A stretch of 64,000 nt of DNA, from the NCBI RefSeq assembly GCF_003688995.1, contig NZ_PENI01000017.1, forward strand, positions 140,955 to 204,954. The letters run 5' to 3'. Shown here in pieces: positions 26,834 to 35,654 of this stretch. The stretch comes from Streptomyces shenzhenensis (GTDB taxonomy: Bacteria; Actinomycetota; Actinomycetes; Streptomycetales; Streptomycetaceae). The position numbers were made by a program, and so were the translations under genes. Positions within the stretch are counted from its first letter, which is position 1, and every line of letters starts with the position of its first letter. The notes beneath the pieces are model-generated. The model was not told the origin of the DNA, searched no databases, and saw only the letters and a list, made by a program, of their open reading frames with translations.

Positions 26834-27013
26834 TTACTTACGGCGAACGCCCGCTTCCTCGCCGTACTCGCCGAGGATGACGACGCCGAACGCCGCCTCC
26901 GCGAACACCTTGACGGCACGCAGGGCGTTGCCGAGGCGGTGGTGGTGGTTGCCGACGACGGCCGTGGCACCGGCCGGGCCGGAGGGGGCTGGGTGGATGG
27001 TTGCAGCGCTCAT
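26834..27013 (-). CDS. conserved-type small protein, 59 residues
   Basis: This short reading frame begins MSAATIHPAPSGPAGATAVV, continues with a run of His (GNHHHRLG) and a helix (NALRAVKVFAEAAFGVVIL), and ends in GEYGEEAGVRRK before TAA. The composition is protein-like and matches my recollection of a small conserved Streptomyces protein at this site. That recollection is not verified. GGAG lies close to the ATG. The function is unknown. Confidence 0.55.
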   Translation of the reverse strand: MSAATIHPAPSGPAGATAVVGNHHHRLGNALRAVKVFAEAAFGVVILGEYGEEAGVRRK

Positions 27014-27128
27014 GTCTCCATGGTGGAACGCCGGGCACAGGACGTCATCGGTCTACGGAGCCAATCCCGGACGCCCTCGCGTACCCCTCGGGAGGGACCC
27101 GCTTCCCCTAGGCCAGGTGGAGGCGTCC

Positions 27129-27178
27129 CCTAGGGGACGGAAAAGCATTGGCTTCCGCGTGGGCCTCGTCATTAGAAT
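27129..27178 (+). promoter_or_regulatory. candidate promoter of the HelD gene
   Basis: A TAGAAT box at 27173-27178 and TTGGCT at 27148-27153, 19 bases apart, lie upstream of HelD. A palindrome CCCCTAGGGG at 27129-27138 is just before the -35, with another CCCCTAGG shortly upstream, and may be a regulator site. Spacing is slightly long for a sigma-70-type promoter, so the call is tentative. Confidence 0.45.
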
Positions 27179-27313
27179 CTCCGCTCTTGCCCGCCTCCCT
27201 CCCGGAGTGCTGCCGTCCGGCCGGAAACCGGACGGCCCCCGTCACGCAGACGCGCCCGTGCGCGCACTGTCCGTGCGCCCGCTCACGCAGCAGTCCGACC
27301 CGGAGGCACCGCC

Positions 27314-29389
27314 TTGTCCACGCCCGCCCTCGACCCGCTGAACGACCCGTTGGACGACCCCCTGGCCGACCCGCTCGCGCGGGAACGCTCCCACCTCGCC
27401 GGGTCCCGCGCCGCGCTGCGCGCCATGCGCGAGGACGTCGAGTCCCTCGACATCAGGGACGTCACCGCGAACTGGGTCAACGCCGAGGTGCTGACCCGGC
27501 AGATCGACGAGCGCATCAAGGCGCTGGCCGACCTCAGCGACACCCCGCTGTTCTTCGGCCGGCTCGACCACCTGCACCCGCCGGGCGCGGACCGGGCCGA
27601 GAGCGCGGCGGGCGAGCGGTTCTACATCGGGCGACGGCATGTCCACGACGCCAAGGGCGATCCGATGGTCATCGACTGGCGCGCACCGGTGTCGCAGCCG
27701 TTCTACCGGGCGTCCAAGAAGGACCCGATGGACATCGCGCTGCGCCGCCGATTCGGCTACACCGGCGGCGAGCTGACGGCGTACGAGGACGAGCATCTGT
27801 CGGACCCGGCGGAGGCGGCGCGCACCAGCAAGCTGCTCCAGCAGGAGATCGAACGACCGCGCGTGGGCCCGATGCGGGACATCGTCGCCACGATCCAGCC
27901 CGAGCAGGACGAGATCGTGCGCTCCGGTCTGGGCGGCACGGTGTGCGTCCAGGGCGGTCCCGGCACCGGGAAGACCGCCGTCGGCCTGCACCGGGTCGCC
28001 TATCTGCTGTACGCGCACCGGGAGCGGCTGGCCCGCACCGGCACCCTGGTCATCGGGCCGAACCGGTCCTTCCTGCACTACATCGAGCAGGTGCTGCCCG
28101 CGCTGGGCGAGTTGGCGGTGCAGCAGGCCACCGTCGACGATCTGGTCGGGCAGGTGGAGGTGCGCGGCACGGACGAGCCGGCGACCGCGGTCGTCAAGGG
28201 CGACGCACGGCTGGCCGAGGTGCTGAAGCGGGCCCTGTACGCGCAGGTGACGATGCCCACCGAGCCGGTCGTGGTGGTGCGCGGCTCGCGGCGCTGGCGG
28301 GTTCCGGCGTACGAACTGGAGGACATCGTCCGGGAGTTGCTGGCCCGGGACATCCGGTACGGGGCGGCCCGCGAGGCCCTGCCGCAGCGCATCGCGCATG
28401 CCGTGCTGGTGCAGATGGAGCGGTCGGGCGAGGCACCGGACGACCGGGTGCAGGACGCGGTGGCCCGCAACAGCGCGGTGAAGGCGGCGGTCAAGGCGAT
28501 CTGGCCGCCGGTCGATCCGGCAAAGCTGGTGCTGCGGCTGCTGACGGACGCGGACTTCCTCGCGGCGCACGCCGACGGGCTGCTGTCGCAGGACGAGCAG
28601 AAGACCCTGCTGTGGACGAAGCCGGTGCGCAGCGTGAAGTCGGCCAGATGGTCGGCCGCGGACGCCGTGCTGATCGACGAGGCCGGCGATCTGGTGCAGC
28701 GCACGCACTCGCTGGGCCATGTGGTGCTGGACGAGGCGCAGGATCTGTCCCCGATGCAGTACCGGGCCGTGGGCCGGCGCTGTACGACCGGCAGCGCGAC
28801 CGTCCTCGGCGACCTGGCGCAGGGCACCACCCCGTGGGCGACCCGGAGCTGGGACGAGGCGCTGGCGCACCTGGGCAAGACGGACGGCGTGATCGAGGAG
28901 TTGACCGCGGGTTTCCGGGTGCCGACGGACGTCATCGCGTACGCCTCCCGGCTGCTGCCGCACATCGCCCCGGGCCTCACACCGGTCGCGTCGGTCCGGG
29001 AGAACCCGGGCTTCTTCGACCTGCGCACGGTCGACGGCACCCGCGCTGTGGTCGCGGCCTGCGAGGAGTTGCTGCGCAACGCGGGCTCGACCGCGCTGAT
29101 CGCGGCCGACGCGCGCGTCCCGGCGCTGGCCGAGGCGCTCGCGGCGGCCGGGATCCCGTGTCTGGCACCGGGAGAGGAGACGACGCGGGAGACCCGCCTG
29201 ACCCTGGTCCCGGCGTCCCTGGCCAAGGGCCTGGAGTACGACTACGTGGTCCTCGACGAGCCGCGGGCCGTGGTCGACGCCGAACCGGACGAGCGCACCG
29301 GCCTGCGCCGCCTGTACGTGGCCCTGACCCGGGCGGTGTCGGGCCTGATCGTCACCCACACGACCCCGCTCCCGCCGCAGCTGACCTGA
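27314..29389 (+). CDS. helD: HelD-like RNA-polymerase-recycling ATPase
   Basis: This 691-residue protein belongs to the UvrD/Rep-like HelD family. Walker A is QGGPGTGKTA (about 213-222), DEAQDLSPMQ gives motif II/III, and GFRVPTDVIAY and the C-terminal LYVALTRAVSGL form the last motif. A coiled-coil-like N-terminal region precedes the core, as in HelD, which enters RNA polymerase channels and releases stalled complexes. Some Streptomyces homologues protect against rifampicin. No RAE-type element was recognised upstream, so a link is not claimed. Translation seems to begin at TTG 27314 with GGAGG 8 bases upstream. Confidence 0.9.
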   Translation: MSTPALDPLNDPLDDPLADPLARERSHLAGSRAALRAMREDVESLDIRDVTANWVNAEVLTRQIDERIKALADLSDTPLFFGRLDHLHPPGADRAESAAGERFYIGRRHVHDAKGDPMVIDWRAPVSQPFYRASKKDPMDIALRRRFGYTGGELTAYEDEHLSDPAEAARTSKLLQQEIERPRVGPMRDIVATIQPEQDEIVRSGLGGTVCVQGGPGTGKTAVGLHRVAYLLYAHRERLARTGTLVIGPNRSFLHYIEQVLPALGELAVQQATVDDLVGQVEVRGTDEPATAVVKGDARLAEVLKRALYAQVTMPTEPVVVVRGSRRWRVPAYELEDIVRELLARDIRYGAAREALPQRIAHAVLVQMERSGEAPDDRVQDAVARNSAVKAAVKAIWPPVDPAKLVLRLLTDADFLAAHADGLLSQDEQKTLLWTKPVRSVKSARWSAADAVLIDEAGDLVQRTHSLGHVVLDEAQDLSPMQYRAVGRRCTTGSATVLGDLAQGTTPWATRSWDEALAHLGKTDGVIEELTAGFRVPTDVIAYASRLLPHIAPGLTPVASVRENPGFFDLRTVDGTRAVVAACEELLRNAGSTALIAADARVPALAEALAAAGIPCLAPGEETTRETRLTLVPASLAKGLEYDYVVLDEPRAVVDAEPDERTGLRRLYVALTRAVSGLIVTHTTPLPPQLT

Positions 29390-29445
29390 CGCCGGGAGGG
29401 TGTCCGAGACGGCTGCCGGCCGCCCGGGCCGCGGTCGCGGTCTCT

Positions 29446-30156
29446 TCAGGACGCGTCGGTTCCGTCCAGTGTGCGGCGCCACCGGGTCACCGACCCGGGT
29501 GACACCGGGCCCGTCCAGCCTGCGGGGCGAGCCGCGCCGCCGATGTGGAAGGCGGTGATGCCGGCGGAGCGGAGGGTCGGCACGTGGTCGAGGCGCAGGC
29601 CGCCGCCGGCCATGACCGTCGGCCCGTAGCCCGGCTCCTGTCCGCGCCGGGCCTCCGCGAGCAGCGTGGGCAGCCCGTCGTCGACGCCGGCCGCCGACCC
29701 GGCGGTGAGGTAGGCGTCGAGGCCGGGCAGGTCGGTGAGCTGCTTGCGCAGGGCGTCGCGGTCGGCGGCCCGGTCGATCGCGCGGTGGAAGGTCCACGGG
29801 CAGCCGTCGAGTTCGGCGACGATCCGCTCCACCGCGACCAGGTCCGGTCCGCCGCCGGCGTCCAGGAAGCCGAGCACGAACTGGTCGGCACCGGCCCCCC
29901 GCAGGTCCCGGGCCGCCCGCACCAGCCGGTCCACGCCCTGCGGACCGCCGGCGCCGAACCCGTCGGTGAGCCGCAGCATCACGCGCAGGTCGATGTCGAC
30001 GGCGGCACGGATCCCGGTGAAGGTCGCCACCGACGGGGTCAGCCCGTCGGCCGCCATGTCGGTGACGAGTTCGAGGCGGTCCGCGCCTCCGGCCTGGGCG
30101 GCGACCGCGTCCTCGACGCCGAGGGCGATCACCTCCAGGACTGCACGCGTGCTCAT
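29446..30156 (-). CDS. cutC: copper homeostasis protein CutC
   Basis: This 236-residue TIM-barrel protein matches the CutC family: LEVIALGVEDAVAAQAGGADRLELVTD at the start, VMLRLTDGF, and a C-terminal VMAGGGLRLDHVPTL segment. AAGGAG precedes the ATG at 30156. Copper binding is implied by family name only, as biochemical data for actinobacterial members are scarce. A DasR-like site lies about 35 bases upstream, which suggests a link to amino-sugar control instead of copper. Confidence 0.9.
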   Translation of the reverse strand: MSTRAVLEVIALGVEDAVAAQAGGADRLELVTDMAADGLTPSVATFTGIRAAVDIDLRVMLRLTDGFGAGGPQGVDRLVRAARDLRGAGADQFVLGFLDAGGGPDLVAVERIVAELDGCPWTFHRAIDRAADRDALRKQLTDLPGLDAYLTAGSAAGVDDGLPTLLAEARRGQEPGYGPTVMAGGGLRLDHVPTLRSAGITAFHIGGAARPAGWTGPVSPGSVTRWRRTLDGTDAS

Positions 30157-30188
30157 AGGGCTCCTTTCCGGCGGTGTTTTGTGGAGCT

Positions 30189-30204
30189 ACAGGTCTAGTC
30201 CAAT
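30189..30204. promoter_or_regulatory. DasR-responsive element-like site before cutC
   Basis: ACAGGTCTAGTCCAAT matches the DasR box consensus ACTGGTCTAGACCACT at 13 of 16 positions. Its 12-base core AGGTCTAGTCCA is identical to the complement of the site before nagK. It lies in the promoter region of cutC. Confidence 0.6.
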
Positions 30205-30239
30205 TGAAGCGTAGCGCTCCGCTGGGTGGGCTGGGGTGG

Positions 30240-30682
30240 GTCGGATCTGGTGAGGGTGCGTTGATCGGTGCGGGTTCGTCGTGGCTGGTCGCGCCGTTCC
30301 CCGCGCCCCTTCAGGGTGCTGCCCCGCAGGGCGTTGGAAAGAGACCCAGCGCCGATGTTGGGCTGCGCTGCGTCCGATCCGTGCGGGTTCGTCGTGGCTG
30401 GTCGCGCCGTTCCCCGCGCCCCTTCAGGGTGCTGCCCGTCACGGGCGCTGGCAGGAAACCCGGCGCCAGTACCGCTGGATGGGCTGGGCTGCGTCCGATC
30501 CGTGCGGGTGCGTCGTGGCTGGTCGCGCAGTTCCCCGCGCCCCTATCGGGCGCGACAGGGCCGCATGTCGGCACAGGGCCGCGCCCCTTTGGGGCGCGAC
30601 AGGGCCGCATGTCGGCGCAGCCCCGCGGCTCTATGGGGCGCGACGGGGCCGTATGTCGGCGCAGCCTCGCGGGAGGATGGGG
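30240..30682 (+). repeat. direct and tandem repeats between cutC and the HD gene
   Basis: The gap holds three to four imperfect copies of a block containing GTTCCCCGCGCCCCT preceded by CGTCGTGGCTGGTCGCG. They are followed by a 44-bp tandem repeat in three copies starting at 30551, 30595 and 30639, with the unit beginning CGCGACAGGGCCGCATGTCG. The third copy ends three bases before the HD gene's ATG, and its GGAGG serves as that gene's ribosome site. Reading frames through the array are artefacts. Confidence 0.75.
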
Positions 30683-30684
30683 GT

Positions 30685-31329
30685 ATGGGCGATCTTGATG
30701 TGCTGCGGCTTCGGTGGGTGCGGGCGTTGGAGGGAGTTCGCGGTGGCGGTGGTGGGCCCGATCCGTTGCCGTATGCCGACCGGCTGCTCGTCCGCTGGCA
30801 GGAGCCGCAGCGCCGGTACCACACGCTCACGCACCTCACCGCGGTCCTGGACCATGTCGACACCCTGGCGGAGTACGCCGCCGACCCCGACGTCGTACGC
30901 CTGGCCGCCTGGTTCCACGACGCCGTCTATCTCCCCGACCGCTCCGAGAACGAGGAGCGCTCGGCCCGCCTCGCCGAACGGGCCCTTCCGGAGGCCGGCG
31001 TTCCGGCGGACCGGACCGCCGAGGTGGCCCGGCTGGTCCGGCTCACCGTCAGTCACGACCCGGCCGCGGACGACCGCGACGGACAGGTGCTGTGCGACGC
31101 CGACCTGGCGGTGCTCGCCGGGCCGCCGTCCGCGTACGCCGCCTACACCGCGGCCGTCCGCGAGGAGTACCACTTCGTCCCGAACGAGGCCTTCCGGGCC
31201 GGCCGCGCCGCGATCCTGCGCGAGTTGCTCGAGCTGCCCCGGCTGTTCCGGACACCGTACGGGCGGCGCGCGTGGGAGCCGACCGCGCGCTACAACCTCG
31301 CCGCCGAACTGGCACTGCTGACCGGCTGA
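30685..31329 (+). CDS. HD-domain metal-dependent phosphohydrolase
   Basis: This is a 214-residue protein with the HD pattern H...HD...D: RRYHTLTHLTAVLDH (His), AAWFHDAVYLPD (HD), TVSHDP and LCDADLAVLAG (Asp). It fits predicted phosphohydrolases of the metal-dependent HD superfamily that act on phosphorylated small molecules. The start at 30685 follows a GGGAGGA site formed by the end of the tandem repeat. It is unrelated to the HD protein of the island. The substrate is unknown. Confidence 0.85.
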   Translation: MGDLDVLRLRWVRALEGVRGGGGGPDPLPYADRLLVRWQEPQRRYHTLTHLTAVLDHVDTLAEYAADPDVVRLAAWFHDAVYLPDRSENEERSARLAERALPEAGVPADRTAEVARLVRLTVSHDPAADDRDGQVLCDADLAVLAGPPSAYAAYTAAVREEYHFVPNEAFRAGRAAILRELLELPRLFRTPYGRRAWEPTARYNLAAELALLTG

Positions 31330-31386
31330 CCGGCCGACCACGGGCGGGAGGCTCGCTCGGAGACCCGATGACCTAGTCTGCGCCGT

Positions 31387-32511
31387 ATGCGTGAAGTGGG
31401 CGGGGACCAGGTGGACGAGGCCGTCGCGGGCTGTGTGGCGACGCTGCGCACGGCGGTGGACCGGGACTGGACGGCGGTGCGGGCGGGACGGCTGGACTGG
31501 AGCGTCCGGCGGACCGCCGTGCACGTGGCGAGCGATCTCATCGCGTACGCCGGGCAGTTGGCGGGGCGGGCGCAGGACGCGTACGTCCCCTTCGACATCA
31601 CCCTGGACGGCGAGGGCGACGAGGGCATGCCCGCGGCCGGCAACGCCGGCGTCCTCCAGGTGATCGAGACCACCGGCGTCCTGCTCGCCACCACCGTCCG
31701 CACCACCCCGCGCGAGGTGCGCGCCTTCCACCCGTTCCCGTTCGGCAGCGCGGACCGCGAGGGCTTCGCCGCGATGGGCATCGCCGAGGTGCTGCTGCAC
31801 ACACACGACATGGCCGAGGGCCTCACACTGCCCTACGAGCCGTCAGCGGAACTCGCCGAGTCCGTCCTGACCTGCATCTTCCCGCACATCCAGCCCGGCG
31901 GGGCGCCCTGGCCGACCCTGCTGTGGGCGACCGGCCGCGGCGCACTGCCCGGCCGCGCCCCGGTCACCGGCTGGCGCTGGTGCAACAACCTGGTCGTCCC
32001 GGCCGGGCGGCTCACCCTGCAAGGCGTGCGGCCCGCCGCCGCGCGCGATCTGTGGCTGGGCGGCGACGGCGGCTTCGACTGGATCGAGGGCGGGCCGTAC
32101 CAGGGCACCCGGGAGGCCGCCGGGATGCTGGTCACGCTGTATGAATCCGGGTCCCACCGGCCCGAGTTCGGGCTGTTCGTCCTGGTCAGGCGGGCGGACG
32201 GCCGGGCGGTCGGCGGCCTGGGCTTCCACTCAGCCCCGGACGGGGACGGCCGCGTGGAGATCGGCTACGACCTCGCCGAGGCCGCCCGCGGCCAGGGCTA
32301 CGCGACCGAGGCGCTGGGCGCGCTATCGCAGTGGGCGCTGGCCCGGGACGACGTCGACCTGCTGTTCGCGCGCGTCGACCACGGCAATCTGCCGTCCCAG
32401 GGGGTGCTGACCCGGGCCGGGTTCAGCCGGGCCACGACGAAACTGGAGGAGGCCGCGTACACGGAACACCGCATGGACCGTTCGCTGCGGCTCTATGTCC
32501 GCAGTGCCTGA
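31387..32511 (+). CDS. DinB/maleylpyruvate isomerase-like and GNAT fusion protein
   Basis: This is a 374-residue fusion. The first 200 residues show the mycothiol-dependent isomerase N-terminal helical bundle: WSVRRTAVHVASDLIAY, and HTHDMAEGL with His positions that would coordinate metal. The C-terminal 160 residues form a GNAT acetyltransferase: GLGFHSAPDGDGRVEIGYDLAEAARGQGYATEALGAL includes the acetyl-CoA-binding R/Q-x-x-G-x-A motif. Such fusions occur in Streptomyces. The substrate is unknown. The gene stands alone between the HD gene and a convergent small gene. Confidence 0.82.
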   Translation: MREVGGDQVDEAVAGCVATLRTAVDRDWTAVRAGRLDWSVRRTAVHVASDLIAYAGQLAGRAQDAYVPFDITLDGEGDEGMPAAGNAGVLQVIETTGVLLATTVRTTPREVRAFHPFPFGSADREGFAAMGIAEVLLHTHDMAEGLTLPYEPSAELAESVLTCIFPHIQPGGAPWPTLLWATGRGALPGRAPVTGWRWCNNLVVPAGRLTLQGVRPAAARDLWLGGDGGFDWIEGGPYQGTREAAGMLVTLYESGSHRPEFGLFVLVRRADGRAVGGLGFHSAPDGDGRVEIGYDLAEAARGQGYATEALGALSQWALARDDVDLLFARVDHGNLPSQGVLTRAGFSRATTKLEEAAYTEHRMDRSLRLYVRSA

Positions 32512-32547
32512 CGCCCCGGCGGGGCGATGCGCACCGTCAGGGGTGCC

Positions 32548-32931
32548 TCACGAGGACGGCACCCCGCCCGCGGCCCGCCCCAGCGAGCCGACCGCCGCGA
32601 CCTTCACGCCCGCCCGGTGGCAGACCCAGTGCGGGTCGGGGCCGAGTTCCGGCTCGACGTCCAGCGCGTGCGGGTCGCCGGCGCCGCACACCGGGCACAG
32701 CGGCCAGCGTCCGTACCGCTCCAGGAGCGCGTCCTGTACGTCCTGCGCGACCAGTCCGGCCACATAGGCCGCCCCGTCCGGCCACTGCTCGACCCACCAG
32801 CGGCGCTGCACGACCGACTCCTCGACCAGCGAGACCACGTCCGCCTCGGCGACCTCGCCCGCGACCAGATCGGCGAGCACCCGGGCGCGGGCGGCGTGCA
32901 GAGCGCGTTCCAGCGGGCTGATGGGATCCAT
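32548..32931 (-). CDS. hypothetical protein with CxxC motif
   Basis: This 127-residue acidic protein has a helical N-terminal half and CPVCG near residue 78, followed by HALDVEPELGPDPHWVCHRAG, giving Cys and His residues that may bind Zn. It is divergent from the RpiR regulator gene, and the 54-base gap holds a weak DasR-like site and part of an inverted repeat. No function was recognised. Confidence 0.7.
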   Translation of the reverse strand: MDPISPLERALHAARARVLADLVAGEVAEADVVSLVEESVVQRRWWVEQWPDGAAYVAGLVAQDVQDALLERYGRWPLCPVCGAGDPHALDVEPELGPDPHWVCHRAGVKVAAVGSLGRAAGGVPSS

Positions 32932-32943
32932 GGACCCATTGTG

Positions 32944-33012
32944 CGTGGTCTTGACCCCGGCACCAGCCGAAAATATCTTTCATGTGTGACCCAGGACGTG
33001 AAGGAAATTTTC
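32944..33012. promoter_or_regulatory. candidate RpiR operator and weak DasR-like site
   Basis: GAAAATATCTTTCA at 32969-32982 and TGAAGGAAATTTTC at 32999-33012 form an inverted repeat (12 of 14 positions agree) that straddles the GTG start of the RpiR gene. At 32944-32959 lies CGTGGTCTTGACCCCG, a weaker match to the DasR box. The repeat is likely an autoregulatory operator. Confidence 0.6.
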
Positions 33013-33906
33013 GGCAGCCCGGGCGGCCCGGGATACGCGCCACCGGCCCCGGCCGCCCTCACCGCCAAGGTGCGCACGCTCGCCCCCTCCATGACCCGTT
33101 CGATGCAGCGTGTCGCCGAGGCCGTGGCGGGCGATCCGGCCGGCTGCGCGGCCCTCACGGTCACCGGGCTCGCCGAACTCACCGGCACCAGCGAGGCGAC
33201 GGTCGTACGCACCGCCCGGCTGCTCGGCTACCCGGGCTACCGCGATCTGCGGCTCGCCCTCGCGGGCCTGGCCGCCCAGCAGCAGTCCGGCCGCGCGCCC
33301 GCGCTCACCACCGACATCGCGGTCGACGACCCGATCGCCGACGTCGTCGCCAAACTCGCCTACGACGAGCAGCAGACCCTCGCCGACACGGCCGCCGGGC
33401 TCGACACCGTGCAGCTCGGCGCGGCGGTGGCCGCGCTCGCCGGCGCACGGCGCACCGACGTGTACGGAATCGGCGCGTCCGGACTGGTCGCCCAGGACCT
33501 CACACAGAAGCTGCTGCGGATAGGGCTGATAGCCCACGCCCACAGCGATCCGCACCTCGCCGTGACGAACGCGGTGCAGCTGCGCTCCGGGGACGTGGCC
33601 ATCGCGATCACGCACTCCGGGTCGACGGGAGACGTCATCGAGCCGCTGCGGGCCGCGTTCGAGCACGGGGCCACCACGGTCGCCATCACCGGACGTCCTG
33701 ACGGCCCGGTCACCCAGTACGCCGACCACGTGCTCACCACCTCCACCTCCCGGGAGAGCGAGCTGCGGCCCGCCGCGATGTCCTCCCGGACCAGTCAACT
33801 CCTCGTCGTGGACTGCCTGTTCATCGGAGTGGCGCAGCGCACGTACGAGACCGCCGCGCCCGCGCTGGCCGCTTCCTACGAGGCACTGGCCCACCGGCAC
33901 CGCTGA
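32986..33906 (+). CDS. MurR/RpiR family transcriptional regulator
   Basis: This 306-residue regulator has an N-terminal HTH (AALTVTGLAELTGTSEATVVRTARLLG, about 45-75) and a C-terminal SIS domain that binds phosphosugars (VYGIGASGLVAQDLTQKL, AITHSGSTGDVIEPL, HVLTTSTSRESELRPAAMSSR). It precedes murQ in the same direction, and RpiR regulators of this type respond to MurNAc-6-phosphate. The GTG at 32986 was chosen. Another in-frame GTG at 32998 would begin inside the inverted repeat, which overlaps the start. Probable role: repressor of murQ and itself. Confidence 0.9.
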   Translation: MTQDVKEIFGSPGGPGYAPPAPAALTAKVRTLAPSMTRSMQRVAEAVAGDPAGCAALTVTGLAELTGTSEATVVRTARLLGYPGYRDLRLALAGLAAQQQSGRAPALTTDIAVDDPIADVVAKLAYDEQQTLADTAAGLDTVQLGAAVAALAGARRTDVYGIGASGLVAQDLTQKLLRIGLIAHAHSDPHLAVTNAVQLRSGDVAIAITHSGSTGDVIEPLRAAFEHGATTVAITGRPDGPVTQYADHVLTTSTSRESELRPAAMSSRTSQLLVVDCLFIGVAQRTYETAAPALAASYEALAHRHR

Positions 33907-33973
33907 GCGCCGAGTGCTCCGCCGGCCGGGCCGTCGTGCGTCGTCGTTCGGCTGCCGCAGCACCGTGGCCGGT

Positions 33974-34020
33974 CGCTCCCCCAAGTTCTCGGCTTCGCTC
34001 GAACAGGGGGACCCCCATCG
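33974..34020. repeat. hairpin-forming intergenic repeat between rpiR and murQ
   Basis: A CCCCCAAGTTC stretch pairs with GAACAGGGGG around the loop TCGGCTTCGCTC. This repeat type is scattered through Streptomyces genomes. It may attenuate or stabilise the murQ message. Confidence 0.55.
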
Positions 34021-34098
34021 CGGCGGAGCCGCCCGCCCTGCTCACCCGAAACACTGGACACACCGGAAACGCCGAAAGACCAGAAAGAGCCGCCCGTC

Positions 34099-35034
34099 AT
34101 GACCTCCGCGTCCGACCCCCGTCAGCTCCGCGCCGAACTGGAGACGCTCACCACCGAGGCCTTCCGGCCCGAACTCGCCGGCATCGACCGGCTGCCCACC
34201 CTGGAGATCGCCCGGCTGATGAACGGCGAGGACACCGCCGTGCCGCCCGCCGTGGCCGAACGCCTCCCGCTGATCGCCGCCGCCATCGACGCGATCGCCG
34301 CGCGCATGGCCCGCGGCGGCCGGCTGATCTACGCCGGCGCGGGCACCGCGGGCCGCCTCGGCGTCCTGGACGCCTCCGAGTGCCCGCCCACCTTCAACAC
34401 CGACCCCGACCGGGTCGTCGGCCTGATCGCAGGGGGCGCCGAGGCGATGGTGACCTCCGTGGAGGGTGCGGAGGACTCGAAGGAACTGGCCCGCAAGGAC
34501 CTCGACTCGCTGGTGCTCACCGCCGACGACACGGTGGTCGGCGTCTCCGCCTCCGGCCGCACCCCGTACGCGGTCGGCGCGGTCGAGCACGCCCGCGCCG
34601 TGGGCGCCCTGACCGTCGGGCTTGCCTGCAACGCGCACAGCGCGCTCGCTGCGGCGGCCGAGCACGGCATCGAGATCGTCGTGGGCCCCGAGCTGATCAG
34701 CGGCTCCACCCGGCTGAAGGCCGGTACGGCTCAGAAGCTGGTCCTCAACATGCTGTCGACGATCACGATGATCCGGCTGGGCAAGACGTACGGGAACCTG
34801 ATGGTCGACGTACGCGCCTCCAACGACAAGCTGCGCGCCCGCTCCCGCCGTATCGTCGCCCTGGCCACCGGCGCCGCCGACGAGGAGATCGAGCGGGCCC
34901 TCGCCGAGACCGGCGGCGAGGTGAAGAACGCGATCCTCACCATCCTGGCCGATGTCGACGGCCCGACGGCCGCGCGCCTGCTGGCGGAGTCCGGCGGCCA
35001 CCTGCGTGCCGCGCTGTCGGGCGCGGGTGGCTGA
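34099..35034 (+). CDS. murQ: N-acetylmuramic acid 6-phosphate etherase
   Basis: This 311-residue SIS-domain enzyme cleaves the lactyl ether of MurNAc-6-phosphate to give GlcNAc-6-phosphate, which NagA can then process. Seen motifs are GRLIYAGAGTAGRLGVLDASECPPTF, a typical MurQ segment, then VGVSASGRTPYAVGAVEHAR, and GSTRLKAGTAQKLVLNMLSTITM. The length is the family's normal one. It follows the RpiR regulator gene and the hairpin repeat. It links peptidoglycan recycling to the nagK-nagA genes 11 kb away. Confidence 0.95.
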   Translation: MTSASDPRQLRAELETLTTEAFRPELAGIDRLPTLEIARLMNGEDTAVPPAVAERLPLIAAAIDAIAARMARGGRLIYAGAGTAGRLGVLDASECPPTFNTDPDRVVGLIAGGAEAMVTSVEGAEDSKELARKDLDSLVLTADDTVVGVSASGRTPYAVGAVEHARAVGALTVGLACNAHSALAAAAEHGIEIVVGPELISGSTRLKAGTAQKLVLNMLSTITMIRLGKTYGNLMVDVRASNDKLRARSRRIVALATGAADEEIERALAETGGEVKNAILTILADVDGPTAARLLAESGGHLRAALSGAGG

Positions 35035-35038
35035 CGCC

Positions 35039-35625
35039 GTCAGTCCGCCGCGGCGCCGTCGTGGCCGATCGCGCCCGCGCGGCGGAGCCGCATATCGACA
35101 CAGCCCCGCGCCCCTTCAGGCGGCAAGGCATGCCACCAGGCCGTCCCAAGCGGTCAGACCCGCGAAACGCCATCGGTCCGCCGCGGCGCCGTCGTAGCCG
35201 ATCGCGCAGTTCCCCGCGCCCCTTCAGGGCGCCAAGGCACGCCACCAGGCCACCCCAAGCGGTCAGACCCGCGAAACGCCGTCAGTCCGCCGCGGCACCG
35301 TCGTAGCCGATCGCGCAGTTCCCCGCGCCCCTTCAGGGCGCCAAGGCACGCCACCAGGCCACCCCAAGCGGTCAGACCCGCGAAACGCCGTCAGTCCGCC
35401 GCGGCACCGTCGTAGCCGATCGCGCAGTTCCCCGCGCCCCTTCAGGGCGCCAAGGCACGCCACCAGGCCACCCCAAGCGGTCAGACCCGCGAAACGCCGT
35501 CAGTCCGCCGCGGCACCGTCGTGGCTAGTCGCGCCCGCGCGGCGGAGCCGCATATCGACACAGCCCCGCGCCCCTTCAGGGCGCCAGGCACGCCACCAGG
35601 TCACCCACCGGTCAGGGCGCGCAAC
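35039..35625. repeat. tandem repeat array, 109-bp unit
   Basis: Five units marked by TCCGCCGCGGC begin at 35044, 35177, 35286, 35395 and 35504. The central three are nearly identical with a 109-bp period and contain GCGCAGTTCCCCGCGCCCCT. The first and last carry a variant block (CCCGCGCGGCGGAGCCG). The array lies between the convergent murQ and reductase genes, and its reading frames repeat the same peptide, so they are not genes. Confidence 0.85.
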
Positions 35626-35654
35626 CGGACGCCGGCCGGGGCGCGGGAACGGCT

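Noticed and set aside
30240..30660. Reading frames through the repeats before the HD gene
   Set aside because: Their periodic peptide comes from the tandem repeats. The HD gene begins at 30685 after its own ribosome site.
35154..35463. Repeating reading frames with the peptide MACLGALKGRGELRDRLRR
   Set aside because: They come from the tandem repeats and have identical sequences in each unit, with no ribosome site.
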